A stretch of DNA of 64,000 nucleotides from Trichoplax adhaerens (GCF_000150275.1 NW_002060948.1:2928512-2992511); one strand, 5' to 3'; counted from the stretch's first letter, positions 22,534 to 35,656 are shown. Made by a program: numbers and translations. Notes: a model not told the origin generated them from the letters alone.

Positions 22534-23007
22534 TGCAGTAGTATATTTGTAATGTTTCTAGTATGAGATTGGGATTCTCCAGTTAAGGTCGTAGCTGACA
22601 GCCAAATATAGAATTATATAGACTGTCTTCCACGTAAGAGTGAAAGTATCATTATCCACTTTATCTTAGCCAGGTGTTCAAACGAACTTTGCAGTCTCGA
22701 ATTAGTTTATTTACTATAGAATGGAAGCATTTATTTGTATAGTTTTCATGGAAGTGATTTATGTGCAAATTTGTCTAAGTAGTATTGTCTAACTCATCTT
22801 AGCCGCTTCCAACCGTTCTTATGAGAGAAGAAAACCAAAATTCTTCTCCAATGGATGGATGTATCAATAAACCTTGTTATTCAAGGCTATTTTTTCGGTG
22901 TTGACCTTCGTATGACATTGGAGAACTACTCAATTTTGCTAACTTAAATTTTGGGTTAGGTAAGGGAACCTACAGTAATAGCAAGAGACTATTACACAGT
23001 CATTACG
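22534..23007 (+). mobile_element. LTR-like repeat, family C copy 2
   Basis: Matches copy 1 from TTCTAG onward: ACTATAGAATGGAAGCATTTATT, GTGCAAATTTGTCTAAGT, ATTCAAGGCTATTTTTTCGGTGTTG and ATTTTGGGTTA. It lacks about 25 bp near the left end. It is more diverged from copy 1 than copy 3 is. Confidence 0.6.
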
Positions 23008-23475
23008 CTATCTAATATTAGAGATTGCAGTAACCTGTTTCATACCAGCTTATAGTTTACTTTCTGCTGATTATTAGTACTGTTGCATATGTAAACAATT
23101 CTTCAGAAATGACAAAATATATTTTTGAAATTATAGAGCCGTTTTACTGGTTGATAGCAATATTACGAATCATTATTAAACTCGACAAATAAAGAGTAAA
23201 GGCTTGAAATGATTTGATATACTACGCTTGTATATTGTCTTCATCTTCACTAGCTGCTCAAACTTAGATTAATACCGTTTTTCTTGCTTCAAGTGAGATA
23301 TAGGTAAGTGATTAGTATAATTGTCGTACAATTTACAATTTTTATTCCAATTAGTATGACTACATCGTACTATGACGATAACTTCAATTGCATAATTTTG
23401 CTTAGGATATAACCGGATATACATCTAACTAAGGTATCATAGTCGTCCATGTATACCGAAATTGATAATAAAAAT
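23008..23475. other. Intergenic, no gene recognised
   Basis: 3' flank of the receptor at 23476. Nothing recognised. Confidence 0.35.
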
Positions 23476-24498
23476 TTAACGTAGCTTTCGGCAAGTTATA
23501 GACTTACCGTAAATTGACAATAAAAATATGACTGGATTGATACAGCAGTTACTTTGTAGGAATAACACAAAGATTATAACCAAGCTATAAAAATAATCAT
23601 TAAATTCTGCGAATGTAAAGTCAAAATAGCTAGAAATGCCAACAGCATAGGTAGGCAACATAGCTACAAGATTGGTAAAACTTAAGATAACAGCTATAAA
23701 TAACACTTTGTATTCATATTGAGGATCACAGTATTTGACTCTAGATGTAAATATTCTATTTCTAGCTGATCGCAATTTACACAAGATCATAATATAGAAA
23801 AACATTACCAAACTATACATCGTTCCACCAGAAGTAGACATGATCAATAGTAGAAATCTAGCTGACCAATGCCTTAGATAGTTAATAATACACACATTAT
23901 GATAACGATAGCTTAAACGATATGGCGGCAAGGTGGTATTATAAGCAATAATATTACCTGTAATACCTAATACTATACTTGATAGCCAAGTTATTGATAT
24001 AGCTATTGTAACAGCCTTGATAGACACAGGTGAGACACCAGAAAATGGATAAAACAAACGTATAAATCGATCGCTAGCAATAATTACCGTTATACAAGTT
24101 GATGTATGAATTGAAAGTATGTATAGAAATCTTCCAATATAGCAAAATGGATCATTTATCCAAGCTTCATAGACCATACTAGAATTAAGAAAATTTCCGA
24201 AATGTTTAGATACCGTTAGTGGGATAGATCGATAGTGTAAATCTGCTGCGGCTATAATTAGCAGATAAAACGATCCCAAAGTATCCGAAATAGCTAAATT
24301 AACAATAAGAATATAAAATATTCGATATCTAGACGACAAGATTTTACGATGTCGAATTGATTTTGTCACAGCATTCGCTTTTGGATTGAGGACACGAATG
24401 ACTTTAACAAGAACCACAGGATTGGCGATCAGCCCAATAATGCTAAATAACCAGGTAATAGCTAGAGCAGCGTAATTGTTATAAAGTAAAGAAGCCAT
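23476..24498 (-). CDS. Class A (rhodopsin-like) GPCR, clustered family
   Basis: A single-exon ORF of 340 codons. Asn26 (TM1), N67-x4-D72 (TM2), Cys119 (TM3), D143-R144-F145, Trp171 (TM4), ECL2 YRYHNVCIIN (Cys203), NPVIF at 321-325. The TM6 toggle position reads A-M-L-P (279-282), so the usual Trp is Met here. ICL1 is long (N26-D72 = 46), as is ECL1 (D72-C119 = 47, sequon at Asn105). The tail is short and basic and ends CRKLR. ATG at 24496-24498 fits the family start MASLLYNNY. The pseudogenes at 27953-28936 and 30776-31520 are its closest relatives (same tail, NSS-x-[VI]YE-x-WI ECL1), so this gene is the surviving member of a local triplet. Confidence 0.93.
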   Translation of the reverse strand: MASLLYNNYAALAITWLFSIIGLIANPVVLVKVIRVLNPKANAVTKSIRHRKILSSRYRIFYILIVNLAISDTLGSFYLLIIAAADLHYRSIPLTVSKHFGNFLNSSMVYEAWINDPFCYIGRFLYILSIHTSTCITVIIASDRFIRLFYPFSGVSPVSIKAVTIAISITWLSSIVLGITGNIIAYNTTLPPYRLSYRYHNVCIINYLRHWSARFLLLIMSTSGGTMYSLVMFFYIMILCKLRSARNRIFTSRVKYCDPQYEYKVLFIAVILSFTNLVAMLPTYAVGISSYFDFTFAEFNDYFYSLVIIFVLFLQSNCCINPVIFLLSIYGKSITCRKLR

Positions 24499-26411
24499 GA
24501 AATACGATGATAGATAAAGCAGATCCTTACTCGCTCTGTAATCTCTATAAATTTATTAAATGTACTAAAGCTTGGTAAATGAATTGGCCGCTTGTTAATT
24601 TGAAGTTAAGACTTTTATCCAAGTACATCAGATTAGCAATATATGCTTGTAGGTATTTAAAGGGCCTTACAAAAATGTTTTAGTGTTCACATTTTAGCTT
24701 TTTCGACAATTTTGATTTCTAAAGTTGATATTAATAAATATCCTCAATCACTGCTTAATAATAAATTGAAACAATCTCTAGTTATAATAATAAGGATTTA
24801 ATGATTTCTATCAGTGTTGAATTTGATTTAGTTTTCGTAACAATCAGAATAAGCAAGCAAAACGTTACTGGGAAAGCTACTGTTATAATTCGATCATTAG
24901 TTTACTATTAAATTGAATTAATCAAATATTCTCATTGTAAAATCCAGAAGAAGACACTGAAGAGCCCGTTGAATCCAATTTTATAACCGTAAAAGGCAAA
25001 ATTTCTTTTTCAAACAATGCCAGTACTGATTTTAAATAGGGATTAAATACCTGCCAATGACGACAAATCTTGTTCTCGTTACGTGAATGAAACAGTATCC
25101 GAGCAACGGAAATGGATATTTTTAATTCTTTTTAAAGGAATAGAAGACTGTCAAACCCATTATAGCCTAATAATAGCCTATTCAAAAGCTTCAAGTATAG
25201 ATCATATTATAACAAAAATATTTAAAAGAATGACCCCTGTAAATATGAAGAAAAAAATAGTATAAAAGATATTAATACTCTTTAGAAAGAGGATAAGAAA
25301 TAACATTGTTCATTAAAATCTACTGCTATATATTTACGATGGAGCTATCAGAAGAATATTCATTACAATATATTTTTCTATAAAGTACAATCGCTAGATT
25401 AAACTATTTTTCCTGAATGCTAGTTACAGTAATGGATGTCACTTACCATTTATCATTTATTAAAGGTTGAGAATAAATTAGTGGTGATCAAAAAGCACTG
25501 TTTTCTACTTGTATGATAATATATTGTAAGTAACTTACGAATTAATCATAGCCAATTATTTAAGAGGCAACGTAGAAAAATTTTACTATTAACGCTTTAT
25601 CTGAATTATCTGAGTTACTGTTTTATAACTGTAGTAAATTATAACTACATGCCACTAAAAATCTGGCTGGTATACCCTTATGATGCTGTTATTGAATATC
25701 ACAAGAGCTTAGGAAATAATAGCCAACATCATCAGGCAATATCGCTGAAATTGTTTAATTTAATTTAGGCTATTCTAGCAACAGTAGTCTACATAGTAAT
25801 TACGGAAAGTAATGTGATGTTTAAATAACTGAATAAGTGTTGGGATTAAAATGAATAGTATGAATAACAAACTTGTCTTTGACTTCTTGTAATAATGTTC
25901 ATCCCCGAATGTTGCCGTCTTAGATCATTGTGAACTATTAATTGACCGCACTGATTATTGCAGATCCATTATCTTAAAATTGTGAACTAGCTCATGTACA
26001 GTAAATCTGTTTGTAGGTAGAAAATATAATTGATTTTGCTTACGTTTCAGAAATGGCTATGTTTCGTAATAGAAATTTTTCTACTTTGAAACAGTAAAGA
26101 TAAGGGAGAAATCTCCGGGCTTGTCCAATAAAACTATAGTGCTGAATAGTAATCTGTACTCTTCTCATTATAACGCTATATATTGATCAAAGCTAGCGCT
26201 TTAAAATGTTATATTCACAAATATCAACCAACACGATAACATTCTGACAAATAAGAAAATGACCGATGAATTAGAATAAGCAATAGCCTATTAGAAAAAT
26301 GTGCTTAAATAAATATTTTATCAATAACTTCTTCTATAAACTTATAGCGGATACTGCAAATTTTATGCGTCGGTGAACATCCTACAATAGTCAACTAGAG
26401 TGGGTCATTGC
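24499..26411. other. Intergenic, no gene recognised
   Basis: 5' flank of the receptor at 23476-24498. A small ATG-initiated plus ORF (25083-25265) shows no recognisable motif. Confidence 0.35.
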
Positions 26412-26955
26412 AGTGATATATACCGATCACAAAATTCCAAATTTTAGAAAAAAATAAGGGCTTTATTGAATCTTATAAAAAGATTAACTACACACAGCTC
26501 TATTCTAGTTGAATAATACTACTAAAGACTTCTAGAACGAACTAACTGAAGTTGCATGCTATTATGCTTTTCGTAGCATTCGCAGCTACAATCCGCATGG
26601 CAACCTTTTACCTTATTTTACACATAGTTAAATTATCCTTAGTAACACCATTCTATTGCGGACCATCATTAATTCGATATGGATATAACTACAGTATTTA
26701 CGTAGACATTATTCACACCAGCCAAATTACAATGAATTAACCATATCCTAATATATGACTTATAGTTCTATTTTTACCTATAACCTTATTAGTAACTCAA
26801 CACCTTACTGTATATAGTTATCTGTACTCTAGCATAGAGTCTATACCACTACAGTCTATAGTTATGGCTACCAAATATCTCTTAGGATAAATATCTACCG
26901 TATATTATACTAAACATGGCTAACAGTCTACATCACATTACTAAGTTATATTACA
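26412..26955 (-). mobile_element. Solo LTR, family F copy 1
   Basis: About 544 bp, closely similar to 37029-37578 over the whole length. The right terminus TTACA is intact and the left terminus TG is changed. The TATA box seen in copies 2 and 3 is damaged. No matching target-site duplication. It contains a hydrophobic plus-strand open frame (26552-26740) that I consider antisense LTR sequence. Confidence 0.7.
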
Positions 26956-27952
26956 CAATCTTACAATATAGGGCTGTATAAAAATAATTAATGAAAATTT
27001 CACACCGTACCAGGCTGAAACCTATATATTATAACACGTTTACGCTATGTTGCTAATACATGAGTTTATAGATACATCACTACCTATTTTGTTGGTATTA
27101 GGGCATATGATTTTGATTCTATAAATGTACGGTACATGTTAGCATTACAATCTGTAATGTGTTAGCTATAGCCTCTCTAATTTAGAAATCCTATTGTTAT
27201 CAGCCTTTGATGATGTGACTATTGTTTTATAATTTGTGTGAGAAGCATGAATGATATTTAAAGTTAATGTATAAAATAATACGGTGGGTTCGGCAACTTA
27301 TCGCTCACAAGTAAGAAGTCAGTCAGTCTATATTGTATCTGCCGTAGGATTTTAATAAAAAACTTGTAGCTGTCTCGGAGTACCTTACTAATCGTGATAT
27401 GTTTTTCAAGATCGAAGATTATCGAATTAAATCAACCCGAATATTTATCGCCAAATTCTATCGTAAAATTCTATACTTATTGGTGACATAAAGTAGTAAC
27501 AATTTTCCAACCATGAAATAGTAAAGTCATTAGTCTAGTCTGATAATTTTGAAGATTACATGAACGTTTTGGCCTACACCTTAGATGCGTTTAATTATAA
27601 AACATAATTAGCTTAGGGACTAGTATAGAAATGAAATATAAGGATTTGTCAAAAGAATGTTTACAAACATAACTACCTAGAAATGAAAGTAATTTTAGAC
27701 TATTTAGAATTTAATTTAATGCAAATTCAATTTTGCTTTTAGCAAGTACGGTCAAAGTATAATACCGAAATATGATTCCGTAGCAAACGATCAGAAATGA
27801 ATTCAAGGTATTTTAATTTTTGTAGTTTTTAATATATCACTATGAGACTTATAGTTAAGAATATTAGATGGATCCGCATTAGAATCGGTTGCTTAGAATG
27901 TATTATCAACCTAACAAAAAATCTTTATAGTATCCACTAACGATAAGCAAAT
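26956..27952. other. Intergenic, no gene recognised
   Basis: AT-rich, nothing recognised. Confidence 0.35.
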
Positions 27953-28936
27953 TTATTTTAACTTTCGGCAATAATCAATGGATTTTATATAAGCTGTAAG
28001 AAAAAGAGTAAAATTAAAGGTGCATGACGAAAGGGATGCTTATATTCAAAAACTTTTATATTAAAGTAAGCAAAAATGTCGATAGCGTATATAGGGAGTA
28101 CGGCCAAAAGATTAGTACAACTCATAGCAATGGCAATGGATAATACTTTTCTTTCAAAACGTCGACTTCTAACTATTGCTGCTTACGAAGATTCTGTTTC
28201 TTATCGAACGTAATTTATATAATATTGCGATATAGAAAACCATTACTAAATTGTACAGTACAATATTAAGCCGAAAATTGATATGAAAAGTAGCATAAAT
28301 CTGGCTGACGAATGCTCGAAATAATCAACAATGCATGAATTACGATAATCGTAAGACACCAAATATGGTTTTAACTTTGTCATAAAAGCAATAACTTCAC
28401 TTGAAATAGTGATCAGAGTACCAGTAATCCATAACAATGCTATGGATCCTATAGTGATCTTGGTTGATATAGGTAGAGGTATATAATATGAAAAAAATGT
28501 TCGTATAAATCGGCTACCAGTAATAATTACTGTTACATAAGTCGACATGAAGAGCGAAAATATATATAGAAATCTGCCGATGTAACAGAATGGATCATTT
28601 ATTCAGAGTTCGTAGATCACACTCGAATTTAGGAAAACACGTGGATGCAGTAGAGTTATTATTGAGATAAATCGATATCATAAGTAGCTACTGCTATAAT
28701 TAGTAAATATAATGATCCTAAAATATCTGATAAAGATAAATTTAGAATAAGGAAATGAAGCTTTCGATGTTTCGACGTGCAATTTTGACGATACTAAATT
28801 GCCGTTACAGAAGAAATAGCGCTTGACTTTAGAATATGAATAACTTTAATTAGGACGATAGTATTTGCAATAATACCAAATGACCAAGTGACCATAATAG
28901 CTATATACTGTAATCGTTATATAGTAAAGATATCAT
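27953..28936 (-). pseudogene. Class A GPCR pseudogene of the 23476 subgroup
   Basis: Begins at ATG 28934-28936 with MISLLYNDYS, then a stop and frame changes. VLIKVIHILKSSAISSVTAI matches the ICL1 start of the receptor at 23476-24498, and LILNLSLSDILGSLYLLIIA is TM2. An open stretch (28246-28548) covers TM3 end to TM5: VTVIITGSRFIRTFF (DRF changed to SRF), TM4, ECL2 YDYRNSCIVDYFEHSSARF. TM6 is recognisable, but the NPxxF motif is lost by an internal deletion. The last codons CRKLK then stop match the relative's tail. Multiple disabling changes. Confidence 0.85.
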
Positions 28937-29930
28937 GCTGGATTAGGAGCTCATTAATCTTACCAATTAAACTTTTATTATAAATTAAATCACTCTAAAT
29001 TAAAATTATGGCCAAAACTATCTCTATGAGAGCCTGCATTCAGTTCAATTTGATTGTATATGATAGTAAGTATTCAAAATGCTGCCTATTTTAGACGATT
29101 GGAAATTTCTATTAAAGAAAAAGAATTATTGAGGCAATTAGACCAATAGAACGTTAAGGTTTCATATCTATCATAAATTAAATGTTAGATACTGTATGTT
29201 AAAAGCAACCAAAACTATTAACAATCAAAACAAATTTGAAAGAATACAGTGGGTATTGATTCTGACATCAGTAACGAAATTAACGTTTTAACATCCTTTC
29301 TAAATTTCAATTTATTTTTACATAGACTGAATCATTAAGTATTAGCATTTATCGAATGCAGTCGAAAGCTTCGAATCTGGATTCGACGTCACTTTGAGGA
29401 CAATCACTCTGTTAGAACTGTACTTGAAATACCAAAAAGATGAAGCTAAACAAAATCTTAGAATACCGTAACAAAACCCTTTTCATTTCAACAAATATTA
29501 TTTGGGCGGCTAACGTAAATATATATTCTAGTCAACGATCAAAGGAAAAAGAAGATAAATAAAATAAAACTATCAATTAATAGTAAGTAGCTACTTAATT
29601 ACTTCGTTTGTTTGGCTACAATGAAAGCAACAAAATAATTTTTAATTCCTTTAATTGGAAAAGAATATGTTAATGATGCCAATTTCTTTATGAAAAACGA
29701 TCATGCTGTTCGCCAAAGTCTCGACTTTAATATTAAGTCAATTTTTTTGGCACCGTAGATTGAAAAATGAGTGATAAAAACTTCTACATTAATAAACCAA
29801 ATATAAAACTGGTTGGCAATTTTCTGCACTAATTTTTTTGTCTATTTATTCTGATTACTCCTATCTAGAATCGTGACATTTAAAGAAAATACCAAATACT
29901 GATTGGAAATGGAGTCAATATTAAATCACT
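28937..29930. other. Intergenic, no gene recognised
   Basis: AT-rich, nothing recognised. Confidence 0.35.
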
Positions 29931-30575
29931 GTTACAGTGTTATATACTGTATTACAGTAGAAATATCAATGTTAGGATAATTCTATTAGACTATCCTTAT
30001 TTAGTTAACTTCTAATTTGGATATACTGTATTTTAATATAGCACTGACTTTTATGACAGTGACACTTATACACATACTGAAATTAATAGTTATAATATGG
30101 AATGCAAATCATCTGCTTACAGTTCGAATCATTGTGATTGTAATTTACTTATAGTAGACTGCAAATTATCATGGAAATGTTCCGTGATAGGACATATCGT
30201 AATCTGACTATTCTGTATTAGTCATTATATGTCTATGTTCGTAAATACTGTTGTCTGCATTAAGGGAGCAGTAGCTAAAATTAATATCTAATTCAGTAAA
30301 TGATTCTAATGTTAATTGTATTAACTATGACTCATGAACTATTGAGGAATAGTATATAAATGCAGTATATTGTGAAATAAAGAAGGATTGTCCAACTTAG
30401 TGTTTAACGTAAAATACGAGGCGTTTAAGTCTTTGTGTAGTCTGCTAGTAGAGCAAAAGTGTTTATGATAGTGCAGATATCGTTCCTTGATACGTGGTTC
30501 AAGGAATTGACTTATTGATCGTATATTGCGTTATCTTGTTGCAAAGCTGTTTTGTGACAATCACAAATTATTTTT
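29931..30575 (+). repeat. Possible decayed LTR related to family A
   Basis: The right end, GCGTTATCTTGTTGCAAAGC followed by GTTTTGTGACA, resembles the family A terminus. A TATGACTCATGAACT segment and a CTGTATTACAGTA segment also recall A. The rest is too diverged to align by eye, so this is tentative. Confidence 0.25.
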
Positions 30576-30775
30576 ATGATAAAAATTATTAGATAATTCG
30601 GTATATATTCTTTACAACATACTTAGAAGTAAAATATTGAAGTGGAAAACAGAAATATAATTGAATAGATACCATAGTTAGTAGAGATCGAAAGAAATTC
30701 ATACCTGAAATATCGAAGTAATCTTCCAATCCTTTGTATCAACAATAAAAATTTTATTAGTATTAGCAGTGAAAG

Positions 30776-31520
30776 TCAATTTAACTTTCGATAACAAATC
30801 ATCGATTTACTGTAGCCCGTTATTAAAGAGATCATTGGATTGATACAACAGTTAACTTGAAAGAAAAGAATCAAAGTGACGACGAGACTACGAAGATGTG
30901 GATTATCGCTCAATAAATCTAGTGTTAAAGTAAGCAATGATGCCCATAGCATATGTCGGCAGCATGGCCAAAAGATTCGTGAAACTGATGGTAATGGCTA
31001 CTAATAAGACTTTTCTTTATAGCGCCGATTATTATAACTTTTTCGAGTCATTAAAATTCTGTTTCTAATAGAACGTAATTTATATAATATCGAAATATAA
31101 AAACTCGTTGACAAAATATACATAATTCCAGCAAGAAAGTATAATGATAATAAGAGAAGTTTGGCGGACCTATCCGTTAAGTGGTTGATAATACACAGAT
31201 TATGGTAGTTATAAGTTTTGCGGTACTGTTTTTTTTTGTAGTATATGCAATTACATTACTTGCCACAGTAAATCCTATGCTAGCAATCCAAGCTAGCGCT
31301 ATAACTTTTGCGATAGTCTTGGTTGACATAGGCCAATTAGAAGAAAATAGATAAAATGTACGTATAAATCGACCTCCAGCGATTATTACGGTGATAGAAG
31401 TTGACATGATGGACGAAAGTAGGAATAGAAATCTTCCAATATAGCAAAATGGGTTAGTTATCCAAATTTCATAGATCATACTTGAGTTCAAAGAAATTTA
31501 GGATCATGGAAGTGTAAGAT
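30776..31520 (-). pseudogene. Class A GPCR pseudogene truncated by assembly gap
   Basis: The C-terminal two thirds of a receptor of the 23476 subgroup. ECL1 LNSSMIYEIWITNPFCYIGRF, TM3 ending AGGRFIRTFY (DRF changed to GRF), TM4 with Trp, then a frame break at ECL2 near 31215. TM5 and TM6 are recognisable in other frames (ILLAYAMGIIAYF-like). TM7 reads LFFQVNCCINPMISLITGYSKS, and the tail ends YRKLN. The N-terminal part would lie in the 50-N gap or was deleted: the sequence beyond the gap shows no TM1 or TM2. Confidence 0.8.
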
Positions 31521-31570
31521 NNNNNNNNNNNNNNNNNNNNNNNNNNNNNNNNNNNNNNNNNNNNNNNNNN
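31521..31570. other. Assembly gap (50 N)
   Basis: A run of 50 N. It interrupts the receptor pseudogene at 30776-31520 and adjoins a perfect palindrome, a plausible cause of the break. Confidence 0.99.
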
Positions 31571-31588
31571 ATACCTAAAGAATTTCAG

Positions 31589-31606
31589 GCATTTTGCAAA
31601 ATGCCG
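31589..31606. repeat. 18-bp perfect palindrome
   Basis: GGCATTTTGCAAAATGCC is self-complementary and is followed by GGATTTCGCAAATTGCCGG, a decayed echo of it. It lies 19 bp from the assembly gap. Confidence 0.8.
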
Positions 31607-31831
31607 GATTTCGCAAATTGCCGGTAACACATATAATAAAAAGATCCTCTCTATACGTTCGATATTTACTCCTACTTGGTAAATATTCCTTGATGCGCAG
31701 TTTCAACTCCTAATATAAACTACTTCAACAAAGATCAATAAGCCTTTCTAAATTATACTGCAGATTGAGATCTTAATCATTACTAGTGTACAGAATGGGT
31801 TAGTGGGATATAGATTGTTATCTAATCCATA

Positions 31832-32035
31832 GATTACTACAAGAATCTAATCTAAAATCTAAAGTATTCCGAGCTCAAAGCGAAGTGAAGTCTCTTCTCT
31901 CTATGTGAGCTCATCTCTGTAGTTTTTAAATACATTTCACTAAATCCATTTATGACAGCTTAATTAGTCTACAATCAGACATGAGCCATCACAAAGAATA
32001 TTTCTTAAATAGAACATCATTATCTTCAACAATTT
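31832..32035 (+). repeat. Repeat B copy 2
   Basis: Uninterrupted counterpart of the repeat at 14772-14950, with the GAGCTC...GAGCTC arms and CATCATTATCTT. It lies next to the 3' end of a receptor pseudogene. Class unknown. Confidence 0.6.
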
Positions 32036-32106
32036 GAATCATTTTATCAAATAAATTCCGATATAATAGCATTTAAATTAATAATTTAAACATGATTTGC
32101 TTTGAG

Positions 32107-33080
32107 TTAGCAGAAAAATGTACTTGGATTAATTGCGCAATTAATTATAAAGCAAGAATAAGCGGTGGAGATACTGTTCGGAATATTTTACTATCGTAAA
32201 CAATTTCATAGTTAGAAATAATCGCTACCACCAGCGAAAAGCTGGAAGTCACGTTAGAAAGTTGGTACAACCAATTATAATTGCTGTAAAAATTGCCTTT
32301 CCTTCTACTTCATTCTTAATGGTAGGCGATCGTAATAAAGAGTAATTTTTTCTCATAGTCCGTAAACTACACATTACATAAGCGTAGAAATATATTCAAG
32401 TAGGATAGATAATTAAGCCTCCTACCGGTACCAGCCATAAAAGTGCTTGAACATGATGATATAAATATTGTAATATTAATAATTTTTGATAAAAGGTGAA
32501 GGTGTGGTTGAGTAAGAGAACGTAGTACCGATGCTAGCTAATATTAGACTAATGATCTAAGTTACCACAAAAATGATTATAGAATGCTTCTAAGTTACGA
32601 GAAATTTTATAGAATAAGGATATTTTACCTGTAAAAATTGATCTGCAGCAATCATGAAGCCAACAGACGTTGATTCATTAATTGTAGCAATCATCAGATA
32701 TCTTGCCACATGGAAAAATGGATTATGTAACCGACTAATTTATATCAATGTTGAATTAGTAGTCGAACTGACAGAAGATGATACTATGTCTACAAAACGA
32801 TAACGTGTATCACCTGCAGTAATGATGATCATGTAATATGATTGTAATAAATCTTTAGCAGCCAAATTTATTATCAATATTGTGAACATTTTACTACGTA
32901 TACGGTATATTATCCTTGCTAGATTATGTGGAAGAACTTTATGTAACATAGAGTTAGACTCTTAAATGCTCGATAATCCAGATATAAGAACTAGAATATT
33001 GCTTGTAATTATCGCTCTAATCGGACCAATACTGTAATCCAAACAAGATATGAGCTGAATAGGTTATTAACTGTATCGAT
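32107..33080 (-). pseudogene. Heavily degraded class A GPCR pseudogene
   Basis: TM1 remnant IITSNILVLISGL, TM2 in the open stretch 32740-32949 (FTILIINLAAKDLLQSYYMIIITAGDTRYRF, with an ECL1 rich in Ser/Thr and a sequon). Then a stop, TM3 ATINESTSVGFMIAADQFLQV (DR changed to DQ), a poor TM4-TM5, TM6 CTNFLT-like, and TM7 INCAINPSTFFC then stop. At least ten stops or frame changes. The E-S-T stretch in TM3 recalls the receptor at 12727-13743. The exact 5' end is uncertain. Confidence 0.75.
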
Positions 33081-35651
33081 GCTAAAAACGTAGGTTAATA
33101 TTATGTTGTATATATTTGCGATCGTATAATTTACGATAGCTGAAATAAGACAGCAATTATTGTTATATAATAATATTTAAAGGATACTCTTGATAGTTAT
33201 TATTGAATGGTAGAATTTTTCGTGAGGCGTAACCGGAAAAATTTAACTGCATCAATTATTTAAGAAAACGAAAAAGCCATAATTGATATGTTATTCGTTA
33301 CCTAAATATATGAGCCATCAATAATTTTTTAGGAATATAGATAAATCAGCACAATAATAACAATATATCTTTAGCTGCCGATAGTAACCTCGCATGAAAA
33401 GTTTCTCAAAATAATATGTTCAATCAAATACTACAATAATTTTAAAGTGCGTTATCTATAAATATCTGTACTACTTATTATTACAGAAATGATGCCTTTT
33501 TAGTCATTTAAATAAACCTTTAAATTTAATGTGAGAAAATAGGAGTATAAAACATACATACTGTTTAGCAGTAGCTGTTATTATGTCTTATACTTATGTA
33601 CTTTAGCTCTAAATGTCTCGCAGGTTTACAATTTTAACGGATCACTTATTTATCTGATCTTATGCAAATAATTACATCTTAATTTTGTAGTTATGAATAA
33701 TTTAAAATGAAAATCATTCGATCTCCAAGTAATATTTTAGCTTAAATATTTGGTGCAGGGAAATAAAAAGTACACGGTTACAGTAAGGCAGTACGCTATA
33801 ACTGTGTATGAAAAAATACGATAATATTATGCTCTCATAATTAGAAAATAGACTTTAATTATAGTAATAAATAAAATTATACCCTCTATAGTAGATATTG
33901 TATTAGCAAAAGTATATTTTGATAACTATGTTTATATATACTAAATTAATTGTATTTGCAAACATTTTGTTCTAATATTGTAAAGTTATAAAAATAAAAA
34001 CTAGTACAGTAAAGCACTTATAAGCTACCATGATAAAATGATCTTTATGGTACTGAATCGCCGTGTCTTCTTTTTAATAAAATGATATTTGCTCGTGAAT
34101 TTAGCTATCTGTTATCTTTGTTAAACCACTTGTTAAAAATCATATAAAAATAATGAATCGGAAATAATTTATAACTGAATAACAAGATAATGAATAAATT
34201 TTCCAAACATAACAGTTAGTATATTATCTTATACTATCGAAAAGACTACGGTACATAGCATAAGTGATTAAAGATAGCAAAAGTCGGTAGAAAGGTATAG
34301 TTAGCTCCTATCGCAGTTTCAATTTATTGATTGATGCTTCTATTAATAGCTTAATATTGGCTTAACATACATCATAAAACAAGAATTAGCGCCAAATACG
34401 TTCAATATTAATCGTGTAGGTCTTAATTTCACAAATTATATTACAAATGTAATACCTTATATTCCGACGGATCAGGCAAATAATACGCCAGGTTATACGC
34501 ATAGCAATATTTGGATCAATTTTTAGCAATGCTAGTATATCGTGCAATACTCTGCTCACCGGAAATTTATTACCGTCCATCATTCACCCTCAATAATAAG
34601 TAATATGAAATATTATAGACATTTCTTCAAATACTGAATGATTACATTTTAGAAAAATGTACCTGCCCCCGATACGTAGTAGTCACATACGGTATAGTAT
34701 AAGGAATGATAACGATTTTAAATATCAATATTATTCCGGGATGATCAATAATATTATTACAAGAGTCGAATAATTTTGATATACAAGTGGATGAATAGTT
34801 ATCGAAAGATCCTTCAATTTCAGCATCTCAAGCTCTGTCGAACTTAATATACCTCTTAGTGACGTCAAAACACGTACAATTTAGGGGATAGCAATCGTAC
34901 GTCAACTTTAATGAAGCTCTAAAATTTAGAATCCTATTCCAGCTACAACCTACTTTACGTGTTTTATTAAGTTTGTAGCTGCTAAATTATCGTTAAACTT
35001 CTATCAAAATTTATGAAATAATAATTAAGGAACTATCCATAAATACGTACAAGTCACAATTCTATTATTAACATAATAGGTTTTAGTAGTCATTGTCACG
35101 AAAATAGTCTTCGTGATATGCACTTTATTTCTATGTTACTTTTTATATATGTTTGAATCTCAGAAATGTTTAGTGGTTCACAGTCGATATGTTGGTAATC
35201 CTTAATTTAGGATTGGATTGACTAAGACAGTAATACCAGTCACTTAAACTGGATTGTATTTACCACCTCTATTGTTGTTAAGGTTCAACGTATGATTTCT
35301 AAGTATAGAAGAAATATCTTAGTAGGGTGGTCTAATATGTGTTTGTTAAACTATTATTTGCATAGATTAATTTATTACTGATACAGTAAATTTGATAGGG
35401 TTAGACTGCACTTAGCCTTTACAGATAGAGGCTCGTTAGAGTATTAATTTGATTAATGCTAATGGAAGAGGTGGCTTGTGTAGTTAAACCGGTTCCAGTT
35501 CCTGAAACTTATATAACGGCGGCTTCGACGATAATAAATTAGATTATAATTTTCTGATTATTTTGAAAATCTCGTTGTGTTAAATTCTGTCTGCCTAATA
35601 AAACCAATTTACTGGTATTGAAAATACTCTCTCGACCCTTGTTGCAAGTTA
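33081..35651. other. Intergenic, about 2.6 kb without a recognised gene
   Basis: A 65-residue ATG-initiated minus ORF (34386-34583) has no recognised family. The slightly G+C-richer stretch at 35210-35640, with TATATAACGG and two AATAAA-like strings, could be another LTR but has no second copy here. Confidence 0.35.
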
Positions 35652-35656
35652 AGGCT

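Noticed and set aside
20976-23007. Family C copies 1 and 2 as the two LTRs of one retroelement
   Set aside because: Copy 2 lacks a segment shared by copies 1 and 3 and is more diverged. There is no primer-binding site, polypurine tract or coding sequence in between.
26552-26740. 62-codon hydrophobic ORF, repeated at 37174-37362
   Set aside because: It starts at TTG rather than ATG and lies wholly inside LTR family F, whose ends, target-site duplications, TATA box and polyadenylation signal are on the opposite strand.
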